A DNA stretch of 45,020 bases from Rhizobium altiplani (GTDB lineage: Bacteria; Pseudomonadota; Alphaproteobacteria; Rhizobiales; Rhizobiaceae): the NCBI RefSeq assembly GCF_001542405.1, contig NZ_LNCD01000014.1:1-45020 (forward strand), in the 5' to 3' direction. This document shows, piece after piece, positions 7,471 through 16,031 of this stretch. A program made the translations under genes and the position numbers. The notes beneath the pieces were generated by a model, which worked only from the letters and a program-made list of their open reading frames with translations, had not been told where the DNA came from and did not search any database. How positions within the stretch are numbered: the stretch's first letter is position 1; every line of letters begins with the position of its first letter.

Positions 7471-8503
7471 TCTGTTCCTGACCTTGTCAAAGGATGACCG
7501 GCACGAAGCCTTGGCTGTGGTAGCCGACCGCACCGGACGGCCCATTCATCTGCTCGAAAAGGATGTCTGGGTCGTCTGGACGCTGCAGACCCTCTTTTCG
7601 TCCAAGCTCGGCGAGCATCTCGTCTTCAAGGGCGGCACCTCGCTTTCGAAAGCCTATGGGGTCATCAAGCGGTTTTCCGAGGATGTCGACCTGACCTACG
7701 ATATCCGCGCCCTGGCGCCGGATCTGATCGGCGACAATGACGAAGCACTGCCGAAAACCCGCAGCGAGGAGAAACGCTGGACCAGCGAGGTGCGAAAGCG
7801 GCTTCCGATTTGGGTGGCGGCCTCGGTGGAGCCGGTCATCGCCGGTGCGCTGCGCGATCAATCTCTTCCGGCGGCAGTCCGCCTCGAGGACGATACGCTC
7901 TACCTGGACTATGAAGCGGTGAGCAGCGGATCCGGCTATGTCGCCCCGAGCGTCATGCTCGAATTCGGCGCACGGTCAACCGGCGAGCCCGCCAGTATCC
8001 GCGATGTGCGCTGCGACGCCTCGGGTCGGGTCGATGGTGTCGAATTTCCGAAAGCGAGCCCGCGCGTCATGCACGCGGAGCGGACGTTCTGGGAGAAGGC
8101 GACGGCAATCCATGTCTTCTGCCTGCAGGAGCGCCTTCGCGGAGATCGTTTTGCCCGCCACTGGCATGACGTCGTCCGGCTGGACGATGCCGGTTTCGCC
8201 GACAAAGCATTTGCGGACCGGCAGCTTGCCAATGCCGTGGCGAAACACAAATCCATGTTCTTTGCGGAAAAGGCGACCGACCGCTCGCCCATTGAATACG
8301 CCGCAGCCGTCAACGGCAATCTGGTTCTGACACCCTCCGGAGAAGGTCTACGCGCGCTCGGTGAGGATTACGCACGCATGGTGGACGACGGTCTGCTGCT
8401 CGGCGATTCCGAGCCGTTCGAGCACCTGATCGAGCGATGCACGCAAATTCAGGCGCGCGCCAACAAAGCCGACATGTCGGGATCGAATAACACAGGCGAA
8501 TAG
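7463..8503 (+). CDS. abiEii: AbiEii/AbiGii nucleotidyltransferase toxin
   Basis: A 346-residue protein of the AbiEii/AbiGii (DUF1814) nucleotidyltransferase family. The active-site region reads HLVFKGGTSLSKAYGVIKRFSEDVDL: a GGTSLSK nucleotide-binding motif and DVDL acidic pair at about residues 54-76. Further family landmarks are the late RTFWEKATAIH and RHWHDVVRL segments. AbiEii enzymes act as growth-inhibiting toxins, in studied cases by modifying tRNA, and abort phage infection. The ATG at 7463 overlaps the antitoxin gene. Both proteins look full length, so the pair is probably functional. Confidence 0.92.
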   Translation: MADLFLTLSKDDRHEALAVVADRTGRPIHLLEKDVWVVWTLQTLFSSKLGEHLVFKGGTSLSKAYGVIKRFSEDVDLTYDIRALAPDLIGDNDEALPKTRSEEKRWTSEVRKRLPIWVAASVEPVIAGALRDQSLPAAVRLEDDTLYLDYEAVSSGSGYVAPSVMLEFGARSTGEPASIRDVRCDASGRVDGVEFPKASPRVMHAERTFWEKATAIHVFCLQERLRGDRFARHWHDVVRLDDAGFADKAFADRQLANAVAKHKSMFFAEKATDRSPIEYAAAVNGNLVLTPSGEGLRALGEDYARMVDDGLLLGDSEPFEHLIERCTQIQARANKADMSGSNNTGE

Positions 8504-8536
8504 TTTTAATCGCCTTGACGCGAATCGAGCCACCGG

Positions 8537-8557
8537 CGCCTCGATTCAATCGAGGCG
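8537..8557. terminator. Possible shared terminator hairpin between convergent genes
   Basis: CGCCTCGAT-TCA-ATCGAGGCG is a perfect 9-bp stem with a 3-base loop, placed between the end of abiEii (plus) and the end of the molybdopterin-fold gene (minus). There is no strong T-run, so this is only a candidate terminator. Confidence 0.45.
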
Positions 8558-8602
8558 TACCATTGATTTCTATCGCTTCCTGCGAACGGACGCCAGAATT
8601 CG

Positions 8603-9082
8603 CTACGGACGGGCCCTCTGAATCGTAAGCCTCACAAGGTTTTTAACCCACCTCGACCGACGAGTTTCATCTGGGGAGATAATCTGAAGTGGTCCGTCAG
8701 TAACTGCAAGTGGTTTCCCATTGAGCTTGTCAGCAACGATGAATTTTCCAGCATCAAATTCAGGCAACGAAAAAACCGCACCAAACCCGTCCGCGCCGAG
8801 AGCGACTAAATATTTGTCGATATCCTTTCCTTTGAGATCTCCTTTTATGGGAATCTTTGCAAAGGTTAAAATTTTAGAGAGCTCAACGCCTGAGTATTTG
8901 AAGAGCGTACCGTCCTGACCCTTCACCACTAACTCAATATGGGGAAAGCTTTCGAATTGCTCACTGGATATCTTGACAGGCGGCTTAACCTCACCGTCAA
9001 GTATAATCTGGCCAGCGCTGGCGGAGCTCGCGATTAAAAATAGGGCAGCAGAAACGCCAATTTGTAGTTTATTAGCACTCAT
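8603..9082 (-). CDS. Exported small molybdopterin-oxidoreductase-fold protein
   Basis: A 159-residue protein with a signal peptide at residues 1-23 (KLQIGVSAALFLIASSASAGQ, hydrophobic core then ASA-like cleavage site), so it is probably periplasmic. The mature part resembles the oxidoreductase molybdopterin-binding fold (sulfite-oxidase-like) in its small stand-alone form: YSGVELSKILTFAKIP, ADGFGAVFSLPEFD and the late GPLQIISPDETRRSRWVKNLVRLTI. The usual cofactor-binding cysteine is not apparent, so enzymatic activity is doubtful. It stands alone on the minus strand, and no partner is visible. Confidence 0.75.
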   Translation of the reverse strand: MSANKLQIGVSAALFLIASSASAGQIILDGEVKPPVKISSEQFESFPHIELVVKGQDGTLFKYSGVELSKILTFAKIPIKGDLKGKDIDKYLVALGADGFGAVFSLPEFDAGKFIVADKLNGKPLAVTDGPLQIISPDETRRSRWVKNLVRLTIQRARP

Positions 9083-9421
9083 CCGGAGCTCTCCATTACT
9101 TCTCTGAAGTTCATCGATATGTTATCTTCACTTATCGACACCTATATGCAACGTTGATACTGTTGCGACATTTTACAAGTTTTTATATTCTCCGACGACA
9201 TAATACTTACCGTCGCAAAATATATTTACAAAATACGAACGCCGTCTTTCTTGATTTTACAACAGCGTTCAACCAACCAAAGATAGCGGGCGACCCAAAT
9301 CTGAGCCGTGACTGTATCAATACTCCAAAAACTCGAAAATTCAAAGAGAACGCGAACAATTCCGCGTGACATACAAGCCAAACGTGTTAGCCTCACGAGA
9401 TAAAAGGGGAGAGAACGAGCG
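9083..9421. other. AT-rich intergenic region between divergent genes
   Basis: No convincing gene is seen. It must hold the promoters of the leftward molybdopterin-fold gene and the rightward PAP2 gene. Base composition is clearly richer in A and T than on either side. No repeat stood out. Confidence 0.5.
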
Positions 9422-10371
9422 ATGGAAGAACCAAGGTTTCCCGCGTATGGCGAATTTGCTCTCATATATGAGAGGTCGGTCGATCCCCAAGGACTGGCGC
9501 CAGCAGCATGGCGCCCGACGTTGCCACTTTCGGAGCGTGAGAGCACTTGGTTGCAGTGGCGGTCGGAAACCATCAGCATAATAAATCGAACACTTTGGCC
9601 GAGCTGGGATACGGCAAGCAACAACTGGCATGCCGCCGATGAGAGCCAGATGCTCGGCTTGACATTGGCAGACTTCGACCTATTCGAACGTCTCGAGGCA
9701 ACGAAAATCCTAGACACGTTTCCACAGACCTCGACGTCAGCCGCCTCCATTCCAAGCCACCGCCAATACTTTACCGACGAAGACACCGCCAAACTCGGCG
9801 AGCGTTACTTCTTTTATGACCACACCCTTCCTGCCACACAGCTCGATAAGCTTCCCAGTGATCTGCGCGCAGGTTTAAAAGACAAAGCGGGCAGCGTCAG
9901 CATTCAGTTCAAACAAATCATCCAGAGGCCGCGCGCCTATCAGGTTGCAAAATTGCTCGGCCGGCCTCACACGTTCGAACTGGCAATCACCTCCATGACA
10001 TCATCGATGACGAGCGGCCACTGCTTTCAAGGCTGTTTCATAGCGGCGAGCATATATGAGGCGTGGCTCACGCGGGGATACATTCGGACCGCGCGCAAAT
10101 AAATGCCCTCCAACAATTCGGCGTCGATATTGGAGATCGGAGAGTTTTCGCCGGGGTTCACTATCCATCCGACAATTTGTCGTCATGGATTCTCGCTCTT
10201 CGGCTCGGGCGCGAAGTGTTTCCTGATCCGAAGGTTTGGCAATTTCTTGCTGAAGCGATCCAAGAGCGGAGCGCAATTTACCGGATACTCGTCTCGTCAG
10301 GCAATGCGTCCTATCTCGCTGCCCTGGCGGAAATTGATGGACTCGCCGAACAAGCCTCTAGGGCTGCTTAG
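9422..10371 (+). pseudogene. PAP2-family phosphatase gene with a single-base frameshift
   Basis: Two overlapping frames together make one vanadium-haloperoxidase/PAP2-like protein of about 315 residues. The first frame (9422-10102) carries motif 1 (FKQIIQRPRAYQ) and motif 2 (MTSGHCFQG). The second (from about 10063 to 10371) carries motif 3 (DRRVFAGVHYPSDN) with its Arg and His. The join lies around 10061-10065, where one extra base would give a continuous SIYEA-VAHAGIHSDRAQ. All catalytic motifs are present, so the gene is either freshly inactivated or carries a sequencing error. It lies about 115 bases before the LodA-like gene on the same strand and may belong to that unit. It has no obvious signal peptide. 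Confidence 0.82.
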
Positions 10372-10486
10372 TAACGGCGCGATTTTGGCAACGCCGCAGT
10401 CGGGCTGAACCGGATCGAATCCGAGCTACACATGACTTGTGGCAACGAAAAATTTGACGCGAACGGCTTAACTGCGGGAGGGCGCA

Positions 10487-13400
10487 ATGGGGAATTTGGA
10501 CCTGGCAAAAGTTGCATACTGCAAGATCTATCCTCCGATCGGGATTGCCCGCGTCGGCGACAGCACTGCGGACGACGGTTACTTCTTTGCTGCTGAGGGC
10601 CCAGATGGGTTCATTGAGGGACCGGAAGGCTCTGTTCCGCATGATGAATTCCGGTATCGTGATAAGACCGGCAAGGTCAAAAGACAGGCAGCTCGGTTCC
10701 GTCTCTATGCGTTCGATAACCACGATCTCTGTCTTGGCGAGATTACCCATGCCCACGGGGACATCGAATGGAGCGCCGAACTTGCAAACAAGAAAGCGGC
10801 TTGGTTTGGCTTCTTTGGTGCAGAGGGCGCCCGCTCTGCTTTCCGGGCGGAAGAGCCGCCCCGCGCAGCCGATGGCAATCCCCTTGCTTGGCGAAATGAG
10901 CGCTTCGGCACCCTGAAGCGTGAGGCTGGCGGTCCACACGGGCACCGGTTTGTGGCTGACGAAAAACGCGCATCAGCGCTCGAGATTACGGGGGCGGTCC
11001 GGTCCGTGAGCGGTCCGAACAAAAAGCATTCGCCCGAAGAGGCATCGAGCGAACATTTGGATTTCGTCGGCTCATTCCATCATGCCACAAGTGTATATCT
11101 TGGTGAGCTCGCAACGGACGCGGCGGGAAGACTTGTTGTCCTCGGCGGCCGCGGGATATCCTCGCCCGTCGACGATGAAGGCAATGTACTTGAAACGCCA
11201 GAGGACAAATGGATTGTACATTATGCCAACAACGATAGTTGGTTTGACGACACGAGTGATGGGCCTGTTACGGCCAAGGTCAATCTTAGAGCGACTGAGG
11301 GAAACCCCGCGCGAGATATCGAAGTGCGGGGTGGTGCTTGGATTATCGTCGCCCCGCCAGATTTCGCGCCCGATGTGACGAACTTGGTCACCCTCTACGA
11401 CGTCATGGAGGAAGTGGCACTCCACGCCCCCTCGCTTGTCAACCCAACAACACCCGAGCCCCACGATCCTCAAAGTCCGGACCTCGAAAGAGACATCTGG
11501 CCGATCATTGCAAGGTCTGCAGGTTATCGATGGGTGAGTCAAACAGGTCTCCGCGGTCACGGACAGGGGAAGCCGGGTGATGGTTTAAGCATGCAACCAG
11601 AGACAGTCGAGGGCTTCCGTGAAAGCTTGAAAAAGGGTGGCACCCAGATCCGTGATAAAATCGTCAAGATGATTAGGCCGCCCAACTATCCCGGCCCCGA
11701 CGGTCGACGACCCGTCGACGTAGACCCGGAGGCCGCTAAGGCATATGCGAATGCCAGCTATATGCCGCCTCTCAGTGGCGATGAAGGGGATTGCGAGACT
11801 GGTGCCATCGATAACTGGCTCACCGTAACATATGCGCAGTACTGCCGCCTCAAAGCATGGAACAATCACACTGATCCTTTCCTGTACCCAGCCCAGGGCG
11901 CGATTGACCCTTATCTGGAAGACGGATCGCTCCATCCTGCGTTACTTACCCGAAGGGTTTTGGAGCGCTGTGCTGGAGGGGCTTTCTACCCCGGAATTGA
12001 AGCAACGGCCATTGTCCGAGACCCCGCGCTCTATAGCGAGGCTTTCCGGTTCGAGCACGATCACCTAGAGGCTGGAGACATCACCAAGTACATGGCCTGT
12101 CCGTGGCAGGCAGACTTCTATGAGTGTCGGGGATGGTGGTGGCCCGCCCAGCGACCGGATGACGTCGTGCTGGAAGATGAATTCAAGGAGATTTTTGCAG
12201 AATTCACTGCGGAAACAACGGGATCGCTCGCTGGCACACTCGAGCGCGCTTTAATGATGAGGGCGCCATGGGACAGATCTGTGGGCGAGGCCTCACCTCG
12301 ACCAAGTGGCAAGTTTAGAGTTGACCGATTGTTTGCGCTGTCTTCGGATCAGCGCGATCACGAAGGAGCTGAGAGCTTTGTCACAAGGACCGCGGGTTCT
12401 TGGGCAAGAATGATCATCCGGCAGGCAAGGCCATCAGGAAACCCATGGAGGCAACAGTTCCTTCTCCAAGAATTTTTGGACACATATTCGGGTCGATACC
12501 TCCATCTTCGGGCTGCTAAACCCGATGAAGTGTTGTCGATGGTGAAAATTCGTGAGTCCTGGCCCGAACTCGTTAAAAAATACCAAATTTCTACCTTTGA
12601 CGATTTGCATCAAATCTGGAGGGACGCCATCCGGGACGAAGAAGCCGCAACTTCATTAGACGAGGTCTCCGCAGCTTACATAAAGGCCGCTCTTCACTTT
12701 CTCGCCGAGCAGGTTTCAAAGGTTCTTTCCGGTCATCCCTCGTATCCCGGACCGAGTGACAAGGCAAAGCCGGGTTCGGCAGCGAAGGTTTACGACGCTC
12801 TGACGGATTTCACCGAGGAAACAGTTGATCGAATAAACCAAGCTCACACGGCAGATGTCCGGATCGATACGCCGATTTTTGGCCGTTTCAGGGCGGTTGA
12901 GCTTCGCGATGCCATGATGGATCTTGGATACGTCGCGAATATCGGTCGCAACGGCGACAACGGCATGGTTCAAGATTGGAGAAGGCTTGGCTTTGTCGTG
13001 CAGCGAACCGTTAAGGTCGACGACGAGAAATCAATAACGGTGCAGGTCGAGACAGAGCGCAGAAAATACGATGGAGCCAATCCGCGCGATCAGTTTTACG
13101 CACTCATGAACATCCAAGACTTTCCTGACTTTCCGGAGGAAACGATCAGGATAGTTGAGCGCGGCCTGAGCTATGCACAGTCAGTAATCGACTCGATCAC
13201 GATTGATGACGAGGATCATCCCGAGAGCGCTATCGCTTACAGCCAGACAGCTTTCCGCGCAAAGCTCGATGAGATTTATGAGATCCTACGCGCACGAGCA
13301 CAGAATTTCGAGCTCTTTTACGAGCTTTGCTCAATTAATAGCGAGGATGTGAGGAGACGGATCCTCGATCGGGCGCCGTTCAATCAGACCGATGGCGCCT

Positions 13401-14728
13401 GGTTACGCCATATCGCCGAAGCTGGTCCGGGTGATGAGGTTCGAAGTCTATTGTTTGAAGTATGGAGTGACGAGATCGGGAACGGTGATCCCGCGCTGCA
13501 TCATGGCAATCTGTACACTGCACTTCTTGATAGCCTTGGAATGCGCCTGCCTGGCGTTACGACCCTCGCTTACGCGAACAACCCGAATATTCCTGCCGAA
13601 GCTTACATCAATCCTGTCTTCCAACTCGCGATCTCGCTCAACTCCGATCGGTACTATCCCGAACTTCTCGGAATGACGCTCTTTCTGGAGTGGGAGGTTC
13701 TGAGTCTCCAAACTGGGGTTATGAGGAACGATTATCTTGGGATCGACACCCAGTTTTGGGAAATGCATATCGGCATTGACAATGCCACGAATGGTCACGG
13801 AGCGAAGGCGCGTGACGCCATTATCATGTACCTGGACAAAATCCGGAAAGACGGCGGAGACGACTCGGTGCAGGAGCATTGGGATCGGATTTGGCGAGGT
13901 TTTGTCGCGTTCAATGTCGTCGGTGGCAGCGACTATGGAGACGACACCAGTATCGCAAGGAGACGGCCGGGTAACGCCGCGTCAACGATCGCCGAGGTTA
14001 TGCAGCGTAAGCGACACTACGGATCGCAAAACCACCTCGGTGGGCGCATTGGACCGCATCGAATTAACGATCTGTTCGACGACCCAGATCTTTTCCAGGC
14101 GGTGCTCGCCAATTCTCGCTGGGTTGTTCCGGGTGATCCCGAACGAAGTCAACTGATCAATTACCTCACGACATTCGAAGGTCCAATGTACAAGATTTTC
14201 GATGCGAATGACCTTACATCATGGCAGGATTGGATTAGGTGGCTTGGGCGGGAGGGCGATACTGCCGTGATCAAGCGCTACTTTGACAAGGGGCAAGCGA
14301 TGGAAAAGCTCCTGTATGAGCTACGTGCAGTCGCTCAAGGGGCAACGTCACACCGTCGTTACAAGCTTTCATCTGGCGCTGGGAGGGAGAAGAAATCTGT
14401 TGCGGACCTCTTCGCCGATGGGGATGTCATCGAGCTGATGCGCGCCCTTAAAGATCCTGACAATGGATGGATTGTCCCCGGACACGCTGAAGAAAGTCCG
14501 CTCTTGGTGGATGTGGCAAGAAGCGGTCGACCTATGGGCGATGCATTGGACGAGCGATTCTCATTAATCAACAACAGAATTGGCCGGCAAATAGTCATTG
14601 AATGGGTTCGAGCGGGCTGTCCGATACCAGGCGAGCCGCTGCCTGGTGAGAAGCAGGTAGCAGAACCGCCGAAATCCCTCGGCCCCAAACTTCTCTTGCA
14701 TACTCACGGGATCGGAGAAGTGCATTGA
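10487..14728 (+). CDS. LodA/GoxA-like cysteine tryptophylquinone oxidase with long C-terminal extension
   Basis: A 1413-residue protein. The N-terminal half matches LodA/GoxA amino-acid oxidases: it opens with IYPPIGIARVGDS, and continues with ITGAVRSVSGP, RGGAWIIVAPPDFAPD and the cofactor region ERCAGGAFYPGIE (Cys495) followed by ACPWQADFYEC (Trp540) and WWWPAQRPD. In LodA a Cys and a Trp are cross-linked into cysteine tryptophylquinone; Cys495 and a Trp of the second motif are the likely pair. The typical family end (DNGMVQDWRRLGFVV) lies near residue 825, later than in LodA, because of an insertion. About 550 further residues follow; their end (WIVPGHAEESPLL) resembles a cytochrome-c-like fold but has no CxxCH. 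The substrate cannot be predicted. GGAGGG precedes the ATG. lodB-like follows with stop/start overlap. Confidence 0.88.
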   Translation: MGNLDLAKVAYCKIYPPIGIARVGDSTADDGYFFAAEGPDGFIEGPEGSVPHDEFRYRDKTGKVKRQAARFRLYAFDNHDLCLGEITHAHGDIEWSAELANKKAAWFGFFGAEGARSAFRAEEPPRAADGNPLAWRNERFGTLKREAGGPHGHRFVADEKRASALEITGAVRSVSGPNKKHSPEEASSEHLDFVGSFHHATSVYLGELATDAAGRLVVLGGRGISSPVDDEGNVLETPEDKWIVHYANNDSWFDDTSDGPVTAKVNLRATEGNPARDIEVRGGAWIIVAPPDFAPDVTNLVTLYDVMEEVALHAPSLVNPTTPEPHDPQSPDLERDIWPIIARSAGYRWVSQTGLRGHGQGKPGDGLSMQPETVEGFRESLKKGGTQIRDKIVKMIRPPNYPGPDGRRPVDVDPEAAKAYANASYMPPLSGDEGDCETGAIDNWLTVTYAQYCRLKAWNNHTDPFLYPAQGAIDPYLEDGSLHPALLTRRVLERCAGGAFYPGIEATAIVRDPALYSEAFRFEHDHLEAGDITKYMACPWQADFYECRGWWWPAQRPDDVVLEDEFKEIFAEFTAETTGSLAGTLERALMMRAPWDRSVGEASPRPSGKFRVDRLFALSSDQRDHEGAESFVTRTAGSWARMIIRQARPSGNPWRQQFLLQEFLDTYSGRYLHLRAAKPDEVLSMVKIRESWPELVKKYQISTFDDLHQIWRDAIRDEEAATSLDEVSAAYIKAALHFLAEQVSKVLSGHPSYPGPSDKAKPGSAAKVYDALTDFTEETVDRINQAHTADVRIDTPIFGRFRAVELRDAMMDLGYVANIGRNGDNGMVQDWRRLGFVVQRTVKVDDEKSITVQVETERRKYDGANPRDQFYALMNIQDFPDFPEETIRIVERGLSYAQSVIDSITIDDEDHPESAIAYSQTAFRAKLDEIYEILRARAQNFELFYELCSINSEDVRRRILDRAPFNQTDGAWLRHIAEAGPGDEVRSLLFEVWSDEIGNGDPALHHGNLYTALLDSLGMRLPGVTTLAYANNPNIPAEAYINPVFQLAISLNSDRYYPELLGMTLFLEWEVLSLQTGVMRNDYLGIDTQFWEMHIGIDNATNGHGAKARDAIIMYLDKIRKDGGDDSVQEHWDRIWRGFVAFNVVGGSDYGDDTSIARRRPGNAASTIAEVMQRKRHYGSQNHLGGRIGPHRINDLFDDPDLFQAVLANSRWVVPGDPERSQLINYLTTFEGPMYKIFDANDLTSWQDWIRWLGREGDTAVIKRYFDKGQAMEKLLYELRAVAQGATSHRRYKLSSGAGREKKSVADLFADGDVIELMRALKDPDNGWIVPGHAEESPLLVDVARSGRPMGDALDERFSLINNRIGRQIVIEWVRAGCPIPGEPLPGEKQVAEPPKSLGPKLLLHTHGIGEVH

Positions 14729-15786
14729 TTCTGAATGCCGATGTGGTCGTGGCAGGTGGAGGGCACGCTGGCTGCGCCGCCGCGATAACGCTGTCGGGAT
14801 CAGGCAAAACGGTGGTTCTTCTTCGTCGAGCGTTCACCGACAAGGGACTACCTGAGACGCTATCACCAGCAGCAGTTCCAATCCTGGTTCAGCTGGGGCT
14901 CAACCGCGAACAGATTGATTGCGCGTTCCCGCGTCTCAATGCACGCTTGTCGCAGTGGGGTCGTGGATCCTTTCAGTCCATCGATATGTTACCGAACTCG
15001 CACGCTCCCTTGCTTTTGGGGAAATCCGAGTTGGACGCCCAGCTGATTAGTGCGGTGCGCCGTTCGAGCTGCCAGATTGTTGAAATCGAGCGAATTGAGG
15101 CAGCTCTGATCTCCGATGATGGGATTTTGGTGCGAAGCCGCACCGCCAATGGTGCTATATGTTTGGTGCGAGCCCAAGCAGCAATTGAAGCGACGGGACG
15201 ATCGTCTTCACTCGCGCGCCAATTCGGGGTGCGGAGGAAGATTCACGATTCTTTAGTATCGTTCTGGATCTCGGGCGAGACGTGGGGCGCCCTCAGTCAC
15301 GCTACTCTGACCGCAACTGTTGGCGACGGGTGGATCTTTTTTGCTCCCAATGATCCTGGGCGCGGTTCCATCGGTTATTTTACAGCAGGTTCACGACTAC
15401 GGAAAAAACCTTCGGCGGCTTCGATCGCGAAAAGAGCTTTAAGCATTCCAGACTTGGCCGCCTGCATCGAGTTCAAAGGTTGGTGCGGGTCTGCAGTAAC
15501 CACTTGTAATTCAACGATGAGCGCTCTCAATCAGCCATATGGCGATGGTTGGATAGCATGTGGGGATGCATTGCAAACACTGGATCCGTTGGCATCGAGT
15601 GGCAATTTCCTGGCTCTTAGACAAGGTCTTGACGCAGCGAATGTACTGTCGTCCATCGATAGACACGAGCGAATGGATCGGTTGAGAAAATACTGCGGTG
15701 ACGCGCGGGAAGATTTCGAAACGGTGCTGAGCCGGAGAAGTCGCTTCTATGGAACCTCGGAACAACTCCGAACTGCCACGATGTAA
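14725..15786 (+). CDS. LodB-like FAD-dependent oxidoreductase (CTQ maturation partner)
   Basis: A 353-residue flavoprotein. The N-terminus is a Rossmann FAD site (VVVAGGGHAGCAAAITL, residues 6-22) and the middle and end show GDALQTLDPLASSGNFLALRQGLDAA, the second FAD contact of the tryptophan-halogenase/geranylgeranyl-reductase-like group. LodB proteins are needed to form the tryptophylquinone cofactor in their cognate LodA. The TTG start lies inside the stop codon of the oxidase gene (TTGA), indicating tight coupling; no ATG in a suitable position exists. With the upstream gene it forms a two-gene oxidase unit. Confidence 0.85.
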   Translation: MILNADVVVAGGGHAGCAAAITLSGSGKTVVLLRRAFTDKGLPETLSPAAVPILVQLGLNREQIDCAFPRLNARLSQWGRGSFQSIDMLPNSHAPLLLGKSELDAQLISAVRRSSCQIVEIERIEAALISDDGILVRSRTANGAICLVRAQAAIEATGRSSSLARQFGVRRKIHDSLVSFWISGETWGALSHATLTATVGDGWIFFAPNDPGRGSIGYFTAGSRLRKKPSAASIAKRALSIPDLAACIEFKGWCGSAVTTCNSTMSALNQPYGDGWIACGDALQTLDPLASSGNFLALRQGLDAANVLSSIDRHERMDRLRKYCGDAREDFETVLSRRSRFYGTSEQLRTATM

Positions 15787-16031
15787 TGAACCTTTACGAC
15801 TTGAAAAGTGATGTCAGCAATGCCACGCCGGTCCAAACAGCGACCATTGATGGTGGGCGACTGCCGGGTCTCGTAGTTACGTTCTGGGCGCGAGGCTTGA
15901 AGCGCGAAATGGACTTCCAACACAGTTAGAAGTTCCACTTCCAGCAGAAGTTTGGAGTAGCGCACTCCAAATATCTCTTGGCGGCCCTTGAGCGCCGTCA
16001 TATTAATCGGCCGAACAATTGGAGTGCTTAA
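15787..16031. other. Intergenic region before the DNA-modification island
   Basis: About 245 bases without a convincing gene. It marks the change from the oxidase unit to the defence island and probably holds the promoter of the DGQHR gene; no clear operator palindrome was seen. Confidence 0.4.
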
